From positions 1 to 7,024 of the forward strand of contig CALJSD010000067.1 of the NCBI GenBank assembly GCA_937976325.1: a stretch of DNA of 7,024 nt, given 5' to 3'. A model generated the notes under the pieces. It had not been told where the DNA came from, made no database searches, and saw nothing but the letters and a program-made list of their open reading frames with translations. This DNA is from an uncultured Carnobacterium sp. GTDB lineage: Bacteria > Bacillota > Bacilli > Lactobacillales > Aerococcaceae. Every line of letters begins with the position of its first letter. Within the stretch, counting starts at the first letter, position 1. Shown one piece after another: positions 1 through 6,886 of the stretch. Both the position numbers and the translations under genes were made by a program.

Positions 1-141
1 ATCAAGACCTTTATACACTTGAAGCGAATCTCCATTAATGATTTCGCCATTGAAGTGTTTTGCTAGTTCAATACTGAGAGCTGTTTTTCCTACCGCGGTT
101 GGTCCCACGATAATGATAATTTTTGGTAGCTTATCGCTCAT
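1..141 (-). CDS. miaA: tRNA dimethylallyltransferase, N-terminal part (partial)
   Basis: MiaA transfers a dimethylallyl group from DMAPP to N6 of A37 in tRNAs that read codons starting with U, which stabilises codon-anticodon pairing. Only the first 47 codons lie in the window; the reading frame is still open at base 1. The visible part carries the P-loop GPTAVGKT (residues 13-20) and the family motif GDSLQVY (37-43), where D38 and S39 fall in the DMAPP/tRNA-binding segment; together these are diagnostic of MiaA. The ATG at 141 lies inside the end of the upstream phosphodiesterase gene, an 11-nt overlap in another frame. It is preceded by AAAGGAGA with a short spacer of about 4 nt. The overlap implies translational coupling. 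Identification is firm; whether the rest of the gene is intact cannot be seen. Confidence 0.95.
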   Translation of the reverse strand, partial: MSDKLPKIIIIVGPTAVGKTALSIELAKHFNGEIINGDSLQVYKGLD

Positions 142-859
142 AGTTCTCCTTTAATTGTAACGCCTTTTGCGGATAGTCCGTAAAAATTGCTTCAATCTGT
201 AGTTCAAAGCAACGGTTAATGTCTTTATCTTCATTCACAGTCCATACACGTAAAGGTAATTGATTCGTATTCCATTCAAGCGTCCAATCAAGCAACTTCA
301 AATCAGGATGATACGATTCTTTTTCAAGCATCGCGTCCCCTTTATTCGCCCACTCGACTGACTCAAATAGAAGCCCAATTTCTTGAGTTGGATTTAATTT
401 TTTGAGTTCAACTAATGTATATGGGTTAAAGCTAGAATAGACAATTGCAAATGGCCAATTCTCGGTACTTTGAAGGGCTAGACATTTCTCAACGAGTCCC
501 TCATATTGAATAATATCAGTTTTTAACTCGATATTTAATTGACCGTTAAAGTTCAACTCTTTTAATAAGTGAAGCACTTCTTCTAGCGTTGGAATTTTCT
601 CGCCAGCAAATGTCGCATTAAACCAACTTCCTGCATCCATTGCTTTAATTTCTGCAAGGGTTAAGTTTCTAATTTCTCCAGTACCATTGGTTGTGCGGTC
701 AACCGTTTCATCATGAATCACGACTAAATGTCCATCCTTTGTTAAATGGACATCGAGTTCAATGCCATCACTCCCCACACGAACGGCTTCTCTAAATGAA
801 GTGAGTGTGTTTTCTGGATGAGTACCTTTACTCCCTCTATGTGCAAAGATTTTTGTCAT
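131..859 (-). CDS. Cytosolic glycerophosphodiester phosphodiesterase (GDPD family)
   Basis: The 242-residue protein is a full-length, single-domain GDPD enzyme. This family hydrolyses glycerophosphodiesters to sn-glycerol 3-phosphate and an alcohol, usually with a divalent metal. Visible catalytic and metal-site residues are H7-R8 near the N-terminus, E34 and D36 in IELD, H49-D50 in IHDE, and E111/K113 in NIELK. The family's C-terminal strand motifs VWTVN (205-209) and FTDYP (226-230) are also present. There is no signal peptide or membrane segment, so it should be a cytosolic UgpQ-like enzyme and not a secreted GlpQ. The substrate (deacylated phospholipid or teichoic-acid fragments) cannot be read from the sequence. 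The ATG at 859 overlaps the recN stop as ATGA and is preceded by GAAGGTGA with a 6-nt spacer. The 3' end overlaps miaA. Its link to these neighbours looks positional, not metabolic. Confidence 0.93.
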   Translation of the reverse strand: MTKIFAHRGSKGTHPENTLTSFREAVRVGSDGIELDVHLTKDGHLVVIHDETVDRTTNGTGEIRNLTLAEIKAMDAGSWFNATFAGEKIPTLEEVLHLLKELNFNGQLNIELKTDIIQYEGLVEKCLALQSTENWPFAIVYSSFNPYTLVELKKLNPTQEIGLLFESVEWANKGDAMLEKESYHPDLKLLDWTLEWNTNQLPLRVWTVNEDKDINRCFELQIEAIFTDYPQKALQLKENYER

Positions 860-2568
860 TTGCGTTCACCTTCTGCTCGTGTATCATTTTCTTGTTTAAT
901 GGCGTTTGAAATTTGTAATAGTTCTTTCGCATTTTCTAGTGTTAATGCGGTAATCGTCGTACCTGAAAGCATACGTGCAATTTCTTCAGTACGCTCTGTT
1001 TCGTTCATTACTTTTAGAATCGTATGCGTACGTTCGCCTTCTTCCACTTTTTCAATATGAATATGCGTATCCGCCATACTTGCTACTTGTGGTAAATGCG
1101 TAATACTCAACACTTGAGCGTATTCTGAAATGTAGTGCATTTTAGAAGCAATCGCCTGCGCCACACGTCCGCTGACACCTGTATCCACCTCGTCAAAAAT
1201 AATCGTTCCAACGAGTTGTTCTTTTGTGAAGATGGATTTCATCGCTAATGTAATACGCGACAACTCCCCTCCAGAGACAATCTTGCTAAGAGGCTTCAAC
1301 GGTTCCCCTTTATTCGTTGAAATGTAAAACTCAACGATGTCAATCCCGGTTTCGAGTAAGCTATCTGAAGTTTCAAATTGAATGGCAAATTGCGCATTCT
1401 CCATGTAGAGACCGTGCAATTCGTTCACAATATCAGCTTCTAAACGTTTCGCCACTTCACGACGAATATTTGAAATATTCTCTGCAATCGCAAAGGCTTC
1501 AAGAGTAGCTTGTTTCAACACTTTTTCTGTTTCAGCAATCAATGCTTCTTTATTTTCAATCTTATTCAAAGCGTCTCTTGCTTTATCTTGGAAGGCTAGA
1601 ATCTCTTCTGCATCATCCCCATATTTACGTTTTAATTGATAGTAAACATCGAGACGTTCTTCAATAAAGGCCAGACGTTCTTCGTCAAATTCAGCATTTT
1701 CGATTTCATGACGAATCGCACTTGCAGCATCCTGCAGTTGATAGTAAGCCTCGCTCATTTGCGTAGAGAGTGTCTTAAAGCTTGTTGAAATCGATTCTAG
1801 GCTTTCCACTTCACGTGTCGCTTCACCGATAGCATCGACGCTTGAATATTCTTCCCCTTCAAGAGCAGCAAGAGCTGTTTGAAGTGCCGTTTGTATTTTT
1901 TGGAAATGGGTGAAGTATTCTTTTTCTTCACTTAATTGTTCTTCCTCACCCACATAAATATTAGCTTCTTCGATTTCTTGCAGTTGGAATTTCAACATAT
2001 CTACGCGTTGTGCGTCTTCTTTTTCTGCCGTTTGCAAGGCTCTAAGCTCTTGTTTGGCAGCAACCACTTTAGCATATGCTTTATCGTACTCGGCCATTAA
2101 CGAACCCATTTGATGGTGTGCAAACTCATCTAATAGCCCTAAGTGTTTCTCTTCGTTTAATAAGAGGAAATGCTCATTTTGACCATGAATATCGATTAAA
2201 TAAGGTCCGATTTGTTTAAGGAGCGCAACAGTCGCTAACTGTCCATTAATACGGCAGTTTGATTTTCCATTTTGCAATAATTCACGTTGAATCATTAATT
2301 CATCTTCAACAACTTCAACCCCGAATTCTTGCAGTTTTTCAACAACGGCTGGATCCTCAATTCGGAATACCCCTTGAATCAAGGACTTTTCTTCACCATA
2401 ACGAATCATTTCAAGTGATGCACGTTCTCCAATTAATAGGCCCACCGCATCAATAATAATCGATTTCCCAGCGCCCGTTTCCCCGGTTAAAACCGTCATC
2501 CCTTTTTCAAACGTACACTGAACTTCTTCGATAATGGCAAAATTCTTAATATAAATCTCTTGAATCAA
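856..2568 (-). CDS. recN: DNA repair protein RecN (SMC-like ATPase)
   Basis: RecN is an SMC-like ATPase that acts early in recombinational repair of double-strand breaks, gathering or tethering DNA ends on the nucleoid. With the TTG start it has 570 residues, near the usual family length. The N-terminal half of the ATPase head has Walker A GETGAGKS (29-36) and the IHGQNEH segment (127-133). A long Glu/Gln/Ala-rich coiled-coil region follows, roughly 150-370. The C-terminal half has the ABC signature VSGGELS (431-437), Walker B TIIFDE (455-460) and the switch histidine in SITHLPQ (H491). The frame also allows a GTG at 2577, but that codon sits inside the Shine-Dalgarno-like AAAGGGTGA (2574-2582) with no spacer. 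The TTG at 2568 has a 5-nt spacer and gives MIQEIYIKNFAII, matching how RecN proteins normally begin. It follows tlyA by 12 nt and overlaps the next gene by 4. The argR/ahrC gene often found before recN is absent. Confidence 0.96.
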   Translation of the reverse strand: MIQEIYIKNFAIIEEVQCTFEKGMTVLTGETGAGKSIIIDAVGLLIGERASLEMIRYGEEKSLIQGVFRIEDPAVVEKLQEFGVEVVEDELMIQRELLQNGKSNCRINGQLATVALLKQIGPYLIDIHGQNEHFLLLNEEKHLGLLDEFAHHQMGSLMAEYDKAYAKVVAAKQELRALQTAEKEDAQRVDMLKFQLQEIEEANIYVGEEEQLSEEKEYFTHFQKIQTALQTALAALEGEEYSSVDAIGEATREVESLESISTSFKTLSTQMSEAYYQLQDAASAIRHEIENAEFDEERLAFIEERLDVYYQLKRKYGDDAEEILAFQDKARDALNKIENKEALIAETEKVLKQATLEAFAIAENISNIRREVAKRLEADIVNELHGLYMENAQFAIQFETSDSLLETGIDIVEFYISTNKGEPLKPLSKIVSGGELSRITLAMKSIFTKEQLVGTIIFDEVDTGVSGRVAQAIASKMHYISEYAQVLSITHLPQVASMADTHIHIEKVEEGERTHTILKVMNETERTEEIARMLSGTTITALTLENAKELLQISNAIKQENDTRAEGERK

Positions 2569-2573
2569 GTTCG

Positions 2574-2582
2574 TCACCCTTT
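2574..2582 (-). promoter_or_regulatory. Ribosome binding site that decides the recN start
   Basis: On the minus strand AAAGGGTGA overlaps the tlyA stop codon and ends 5 nt before the TTG at 2568. Its GGTGA half matches the anti-Shine-Dalgarno complement and resembles GAAGGTGA before the next gene. The competing GTG at 2575-2577 lies within this site, so it cannot use it. Confidence 0.65.
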
Positions 2583-3396
2583 ACTTTTTTAATCGTTGCG
2601 CTTCTTTAACCGTCTCATGCGCGAGTTCTTCAAACGAATGCACCTCACTTGGAGCCGTATTTTTTAAATGCGCTAAAAATTCAATATTCCCACTTCCACC
2701 AGTGATTGGTGAATACGTTACTTTTTCGACAGTGAATCCAATTTGTTCACTGAAGCTTAAAATATCGACTAATACATCTTCATGTACTTTTGGATCGCTA
2801 ACAATCCCTTTTTTCCCTATGCGTTCACGACCTGCTTCGAATTGCGGTTTAATCAATACGAGCACGTCTCCGCCTTCTTTTAGAATTGGTTTTAATGGCG
2901 GTAAAATAAGTTTTAACGAGATAAACGATACGTCAATTGAAGCCACATCTGGTTGCCCTTTTGTGAAATCATCTGGAGTTGCGAAACGGAAATTCATACG
3001 CTCCATAACAACGACACGTTCATCTTGGCGAAGTTTATAATCTAATTGGTTATACCCCACATCGAGTGCATAACTTTGTTTAGCACCATTTTGTAAGGCC
3101 GCATCTGTAAAGCCACCAGTCGAAGCACCGATATCAAGTAAAATCTTACCATCGACACTAACATCGAATTCTTTTAAGGCTTTTTCTAATTTCAAACCGC
3201 CACGAGAGACATATTTCAACGGTTCCCCTTTAATCATCAATGAACTCGTCACAGGAATTTTCTCCCCTGGTTTATCGTATCGATTATGATTCACTGCATC
3301 CACAATCTGTCCAGCCATGACAAGACGTTTTGCTTTTTCTCTGGAATCTGTCAATCCTTGTTGGACGACTAGAATATCCACACGTTCTTTTTCCAT
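2581..3396 (-). CDS. tlyA: TlyA-family S4-domain rRNA 2'-O-methyltransferase (YqxC-like)
   Basis: This 271-residue protein has the TlyA architecture: an N-terminal S4 RNA-binding domain (about residues 5-65) joined to an FtsJ/RrmJ-type SAM-dependent methyltransferase domain. The SAM-binding loop is DIGASTGGFTD (88-98). The four residues of the FtsJ-type K-D-K-E catalytic set are all in place: K69, D155, K183 (in LIKPQFE) and E239 (in GNIEF). In mycobacteria TlyA 2'-O-methylates cytidines in 16S and 23S rRNA and sets capreomycin sensitivity; the target in Firmicutes is less certain, and older annotation calls the family hemolysins. The ATG at 3396 has AGGAG with a 6-nt spacer, overlapping the ispA stop codon. 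It lies between ispA and recN as in most Bacilli, but without dxs before it or argR after it. Function as an rRNA methyltransferase is confident; the exact nucleotide is not. Confidence 0.93.
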   Translation of the reverse strand: MEKERVDILVVQQGLTDSREKAKRLVMAGQIVDAVNHNRYDKPGEKIPVTSSLMIKGEPLKYVSRGGLKLEKALKEFDVSVDGKILLDIGASTGGFTDAALQNGAKQSYALDVGYNQLDYKLRQDERVVVMERMNFRFATPDDFTKGQPDVASIDVSFISLKLILPPLKPILKEGGDVLVLIKPQFEAGRERIGKKGIVSDPKVHEDVLVDILSFSEQIGFTVEKVTYSPITGGSGNIEFLAHLKNTAPSEVHSFEELAHETVKEAQRLKK

Positions 3397-3405
3397 TTGT
3401 TACTC

Positions 3406-4284
3406 CTATATTTCTAAATACGTTAAAAATTCAACGAGTAGCGCCTTTGTTTGTTGGTTTTCTGGCGTAAATGCCACTTCTTCCAATTCACGTTTACAAG
3501 ACGAAATTTCGCTTGCTAAAGCAACTTTAGCGCCTTCTACTCCTAAGAGACTCGGATACGTATTTTTACTTAGTTCTGAATCCTTACCTGTTTCTTTACC
3601 AGTTTGCTCACTTGTCCAGCAAACATCTTGCAAGTCGTTTTGAATTTGGAATGCTAGACCAAAGTGAGTTGCATAGGATACAAAAGCTTCTTTCATCTTC
3701 GCATCATCGATAAAGAGATTTCCAAGACGTACAGCAGCTAGTAATAACTCGCCTGTTTTCTCACGATGGATTTCCTTCATTTGTTCCAAAGTAATCGTTA
3801 CATCTTCACTAGCAATATCTTTCATTTGACCTGAAATCATTCCGCTCATACCTGAAGCTGTCGATAAAATCTTCACGGCTTCCACTAATTGATGAGCTTG
3901 TAAGTTGGCATTTGCTGCCACTTCAAACGCTAATGTCAGTAATGCATCCCCAGCTAAAATCGCAGTGGCTTCATCAAAAGCCTTATGCACAGTTGGTCGA
4001 CCACGACGAAGGTCATCGTCATCCATTCCTGGTAAATCATCATGAATGAGTGAATACGTATGAATCATCTCTAAGGCACAGGCCAAGTCTAACGTTGCTT
4101 CATTTGACGAAGTTCCAGCTGAACCAACTGCAAGTGTCAATAGCGGTCTAATGCGTTTCCCACCGGATTGAACGGCGTATAACATCGCTTCTTTCAACCT
4201 CGCATCTGAAGGTCTTTTTTCAATCAGCTGCGTTAAGTGAAGTGCTACGTCTTGTTGAAGTTGTTGAATAACATCCTTCACCAT
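3406..4284 (-). CDS. ispA: Farnesyl diphosphate synthase (polyprenyl synthetase family)
   Basis: IspA condenses DMAPP/GPP with IPP to give farnesyl diphosphate, the precursor of undecaprenyl phosphate and prenylated quinones. The 292-residue product is of normal length. It has the GGKRIRP IPP-binding motif (41-47) and the first Asp-rich motif DDLPGMD (82-88) with the two-residue insertion typical of bacterial FPP synthases. RRGRPT follows (93-98), then EKTGEL (175-180). Y77, five residues before the motif, fits a short C15 product. The second Asp-rich motif is unusual: residues 216-220 read NDLQD, so the first aspartate of DDxxD is asparagine. The later KNTYPSLLG (240-248) is normal. The frame extends to an ATG at 4311, but only the ATG at 4284 has a good Shine-Dalgarno (AAAGAGG, 9-nt spacer); it starts 4 nt after the xseB stop. 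dxs is not adjacent, consistent with IPP from the mevalonate pathway. Confidence 0.94.
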   Translation of the reverse strand: MVKDVIQQLQQDVALHLTQLIEKRPSDARLKEAMLYAVQSGGKRIRPLLTLAVGSAGTSSNEATLDLACALEMIHTYSLIHDDLPGMDDDDLRRGRPTVHKAFDEATAILAGDALLTLAFEVAANANLQAHQLVEAVKILSTASGMSGMISGQMKDIASEDVTITLEQMKEIHREKTGELLLAAVRLGNLFIDDAKMKEAFVSYATHFGLAFQIQNDLQDVCWTSEQTGKETGKDSELSKNTYPSLLGVEGAKVALASEISSCKRELEEVAFTPENQQTKALLVEFLTYLEI

Positions 4285-4288
4285 ACGA

Positions 4289-4501
4289 CTATGCCTCTTT
4301 TCCTTCTGCATTCACTGTAATCATTGCACGAACGGTTTCTTCGGCTTTTGTCAATGTTTCATTACAAAATTGGCTTAATTCCATTCCTTCTTTGAACTTA
4401 TCAAGCGCTTCGTCTAAAGGGACATTTCCGCTTTCTAGTTGGCGCACGATTTGTTCTAAGGCACCCATTGCTTCTTCAAATTTCATTTCTTTTTTAGCCA
4501 T
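4289..4501 (-). CDS. xseB: Exodeoxyribonuclease VII small subunit
   Basis: XseB is the small, non-catalytic subunit of exonuclease VII, which degrades single-stranded DNA from both ends into acid-soluble oligonucleotides. In E. coli several XseB copies bind the helical region of each XseA and restrain its activity. The 70-residue length is normal. The whole chain is predicted helical and carries the family pattern FEEAM.ALEQIV.QLE.G..PLDEAL between about residues 8 and 33, followed by FKEGMELS and a charged tail. The ATG at 4501 shares one base with the xseA stop (TAATG) and has AAGGAG about 8 nt upstream inside xseA. This 1-nt overlap is the expected coupling for two subunits of one complex. 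The 3' end carries the ribosome binding site for ispA. Confidence 0.96.
   Translation of the reverse strand: MAKKEMKFEEAMGALEQIVRQLESGNVPLDEALDKFKEGMELSQFCNETLTKAEETVRAMITVNAEGKEA
4294..4300 (-). promoter_or_regulatory. Ribosome binding site that decides the ispA start
   Basis: AAAGAGG on the minus strand lies within the last codons of xseB and is 9 nt before the ATG at 4284. The ATG at 4311 is preceded by ATTACAGTGA, which has no usable Shine-Dalgarno, so the shorter protein is preferred. Confidence 0.7.
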
Positions 4502-5835
4502 TATAAACTCTCCTTATTTTTTGCTGTGACAGTAGCATTCACTAAACCATCACTAAGTCTGATTTCAATTGGTTGTTCTTCTTCAATTTGGTCCACTGAT
4601 TTCACGATATCACCGTCTTTAAATACTATACCGTAACCACGCGTCATAATCTTCAACGGACTAAGTAAATCTAATTTCTCCACTAATTGTTGGAATCGGA
4701 TTTGCTTATCCTGCAAGTAGTTTTGATTGCTATCGACTAATTGCTTATGCAACCATTCGAGTTTTTGCTTTTGTTGAATTAATAATTGTTCTGGCGACAC
4801 TAATTGCAGACGGTGCGTAAATTGCATCGACTGTTGTTTTGCCAGGTGAAGTCTTTGTTGCATCCCTTGCATTAGTTTTAAACGCAATTGATCGACTTGT
4901 TGTGCATATACTTCATACATCCGCTCTGGTTTTACAAAAATACCAGATTTCTCTAGCTTACTTAATAACTCCTTACGAGTATTCAACTGATTAAGCATCG
5001 TGGTTTGCAAACGTCCTGTTAAATTTCCAAGTGTTAAATGAATGTCGTTTAACACCGGCGTTGCAAGTTCTGCTGCTGCAGTTGGTGTAGCTGCACGTTG
5101 GTCAGCCGCAAAGTCTGTTAAGGTAGTATCTGTTTCATGACCCACGCTTGAAATGATTGGGAGGGAGAATGAAGCGACACGTCTAACAACTGGTTCTTCA
5201 TTAAACGCCCATAAGTCTTCGATGGAACCACCACCACGACCAATGATAACCACATCGGCATCCGACTGTTCTACTAAGTCCAAGTTTTTAAGAATACTTG
5301 GAACGGCGTGAACTCCTTGTACCACGGTTGGATATAACACGAGTTGCGCGATTGGAAAACGTCGAGCTACCGTTGTTTGAATATCTCGAATAACGGCACC
5401 CGTATCACTCGTTAAAATCGCAATTTTCTTTGGAAATACAGGAATTGGTTTCTTTGGTCCAGCAAATACGCCTTCTTCAGTTAACTTCTTCTTCAACTGC
5501 TCATAGGCTTGATATAGAGCTCCGACCCCATCTGGTTCCATGTGGTCGATAATCATTTGGTATTTCCCAGATTTCTCATAAACCGTAACTCGCCCAATCA
5601 CAAGAACCTTCATTCCTTCTTCTGGTTGGAATTGAATTTTCTTATAGGCTCCTTGGAACATCGTTGCTGCGATAATCGCATTTTCATCCTTTAAGTTGAA
5701 ATACTTATGGACACTATTTTTATTAAAGTTCGAAATTTCTCCCGTCAAATAAACGCGGTCTAAGTGCGGATCACGGTCAAATTTAGTTTTAATATACTTG
5801 GTCAACGCGGTGACGGTTAAGTATTCTTGTTCCAT
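4501..5835 (-). CDS. xseA: Exodeoxyribonuclease VII large subunit
   Basis: XseA is the catalytic subunit of exonuclease VII, a metal-independent single-strand exonuclease of mismatch repair and of DNA damage clean-up. The protein has 444 residues, the usual length. An N-terminal OB-fold (about 5-100, with LTGEISNF at 30-37) binds DNA. The catalytic domain follows, with ILTSDTGAVIRD (140-151), GRGGGSIEDLWAFNEE (199-214) and the signature starting GHETDTTLTDF at 232 and ending TPTAAAE at 256. Residues about 265-390 are Gln/Leu/Lys-rich coiled coil, where XseB copies dock. The tail holds the conserved RGY (399-401). All key motifs are intact. The ATG at 5835 follows the folD stop by 3 nt and has AAGGAG with a 6-nt spacer. 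Its 3' end overlaps xseB by one base. Confidence 0.97.
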   Translation of the reverse strand: MEQEYLTVTALTKYIKTKFDRDPHLDRVYLTGEISNFNKNSVHKYFNLKDENAIIAATMFQGAYKKIQFQPEEGMKVLVIGRVTVYEKSGKYQMIIDHMEPDGVGALYQAYEQLKKKLTEEGVFAGPKKPIPVFPKKIAILTSDTGAVIRDIQTTVARRFPIAQLVLYPTVVQGVHAVPSILKNLDLVEQSDADVVIIGRGGGSIEDLWAFNEEPVVRRVASFSLPIISSVGHETDTTLTDFAADQRAATPTAAAELATPVLNDIHLTLGNLTGRLQTTMLNQLNTRKELLSKLEKSGIFVKPERMYEVYAQQVDQLRLKLMQGMQQRLHLAKQQSMQFTHRLQLVSPEQLLIQQKQKLEWLHKQLVDSNQNYLQDKQIRFQQLVEKLDLLSPLKIMTRGYGIVFKDGDIVKSVDQIEEEQPIEIRLSDGLVNATVTAKNKESL

Positions 5836-5838
5836 GTC

Positions 5839-6687
5839 CTACTCCTTCTTACTTTTTGCATTTTTTACGGTTTGCGCTAGTAACATCGCAATCGTCATTG
5901 GACCAACTCCGCCAGGTACTGGTGTAATCGCACTTGTGAGTGGCGCCACTTCTTCAAATAAGACGTCTCCACAAAGTTTTCCTTCCTCATTACGGTTAAT
6001 GCCGACATCAATGAGAACGGCCCCTTCTTTCACGAAGTCTTTTGTAATGAGCCCTGCTTTTCCTACGGCACTAATCAAAATATCAGCGCGCTTAGCCACT
6101 TTTGCTAAATCTTTTGTACGGCTATGACAAACTGTGACTGTCGCACCGTGATTCAATCCTAAAAGCGCCATTGGACGGCCAACAATCGTACTTTGGCCGA
6201 TAATCACCATCTCTTTACCAACAAGGTCAATATCGTATTCTTTGAAGAATTCCATGATTCCTTGTGGTGTACATGGAACAATCGATTCATCCTTTTGTAG
6301 TAACTTTCCTAAGTTCACTGGATGGAATCCATCCACATCTTTTTCAGGAACAATCGCTTCTAAGACCGCATCTGTATCGATGTGCTTTGGCAGAGGCAAT
6401 TGCACTAAAATCCCATGAACGCTAGCATCATGGTTGAGTATATTCACGTATTCAAAAAGTTCTTCTTGTGTCGTTTCTTCACTGAGGCGAATCACGTTTG
6501 AATGAATGCCTACTTCAGTTGCTGCGCGTTCTTTATTACGCACGTACACTTGGCTAGCTGGGTCTTCTCCAACGAGAATCACAGTTAGCGAAGGGGTTAA
6601 TCCACTCTTAGAAAGCTGTTGTACTTCCTGTTTTAGTTCTTCTCTTATTTTTCCAGCTAATGCTTTCCCATCTAGAATTTGCGTCAT
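5839..6687 (-). CDS. folD: Bifunctional methylene-THF dehydrogenase / methenyl-THF cyclohydrolase FolD
   Basis: FolD interconverts 5,10-methylene-, 5,10-methenyl- and 10-formyl-tetrahydrofolate, feeding purine synthesis and initiator-tRNA formylation. The 282-residue length is typical. The N-terminal substrate domain has the catalytic Y48 and K52 (in YVRNKE), the VQLPLP motif (95-100) and D119 in DVDGFHP. The Rossmann domain has GQSTIVGRP (164-172), CHSRT and the family signature PGGVGPMT (258-265). Residue 165 is Gln where many homologues have Arg; E. coli FolD has Ala there, so this is not a sign of lost function. The ATG at 6687 has AAAGGAG with a 6-nt spacer. folD is the first gene of the operon, behind a non-coding leader of at least 337 nt. 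The nusB gene often found just upstream in Bacilli does not appear in the window. Confidence 0.97.
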   Translation of the reverse strand: MTQILDGKALAGKIREELKQEVQQLSKSGLTPSLTVILVGEDPASQVYVRNKERAATEVGIHSNVIRLSEETTQEELFEYVNILNHDASVHGILVQLPLPKHIDTDAVLEAIVPEKDVDGFHPVNLGKLLQKDESIVPCTPQGIMEFFKEYDIDLVGKEMVIIGQSTIVGRPMALLGLNHGATVTVCHSRTKDLAKVAKRADILISAVGKAGLITKDFVKEGAVLIDVGINRNEEGKLCGDVLFEEVAPLTSAITPVPGGVGPMTIAMLLAQTVKNAKSKKE

Positions 6688-6738
6688 AGAAGTCTCCTTT
6701 TTTCAAAAATAATATGTAATAGTGATAAAAATAAAATA

Positions 6739-6798
6739 TGTATAGTGAAATTAACATATGTGTGAATTAACATATATGTTAATTTTTTGTCTGTTCAA
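6739..6798 (-). promoter_or_regulatory. Candidate promoter region for the folD operon
   Basis: Two weak sigma-A-like options lie on the minus strand of this AT-rich stretch. One has -35 TTGAAC (6793-6798) with a poor -10 about 16-18 nt on, inside the palindrome at 6765-6784 (TATATG or TATGTT). The other has -35 TTCACA (6761-6766), a 16-nt spacer and -10 TATACA (6739-6744). Neither is a strong consensus match. The position, shortly upstream of the folD ribosome binding site, and the base composition (about 18% GC over 6721-6780) are what support a promoter here. Confidence 0.35.
6765..6784. promoter_or_regulatory. Perfect 20-bp palindrome, possible operator
   Basis: The 20 bases centred on CATATATG read identically on both strands (AATTAACATA and its complement). 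The left half, AATTAACATAT, is repeated directly 16 bp away at 6749-6759, where it is followed by a shorter palindrome ACATATGT (6754-6761). The site overlaps the candidate promoter, as a repressor operator would. On the plus strand it is followed by six T, so a weak AT-only terminator for plus-strand transcription is an alternative. No regulator is encoded in the window, and I cannot assign the site to a known factor. Confidence 0.45.
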
Positions 6799-6886
6799 AA
6801 GTTTTGCGCTTTGACTTAGACGCAGTGGTTTATTTACTTTCTTTTCATCACTCGTGATTCAAGAAAGTCTAATAAACTGTGCGAAC

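Noticed and set aside
818..1060. Plus-strand reading frames opposite the operon genes (for example 818-1060, 2702-3040, 3317-3643, 5798-6127)
   Set aside because: They lie antisense to well-identified genes, lack recognisable domains and have Ser/Phe-rich shadow-like composition.
6170..6200. FolD Q165 in GQSTIVGRP as a defective cofactor site
   Set aside because: This position varies in active enzymes (Ala in E. coli FolD), and the nearby CHSRT and PGGVGPMT motifs are intact.
6765..6790. Palindrome plus T6 as an intrinsic terminator for plus-strand transcription
   Set aside because: The stem is almost all A-T, with only one C-G pair in each half, and no plus-strand gene ends nearby. The promoter-side location makes an operator at least as likely.
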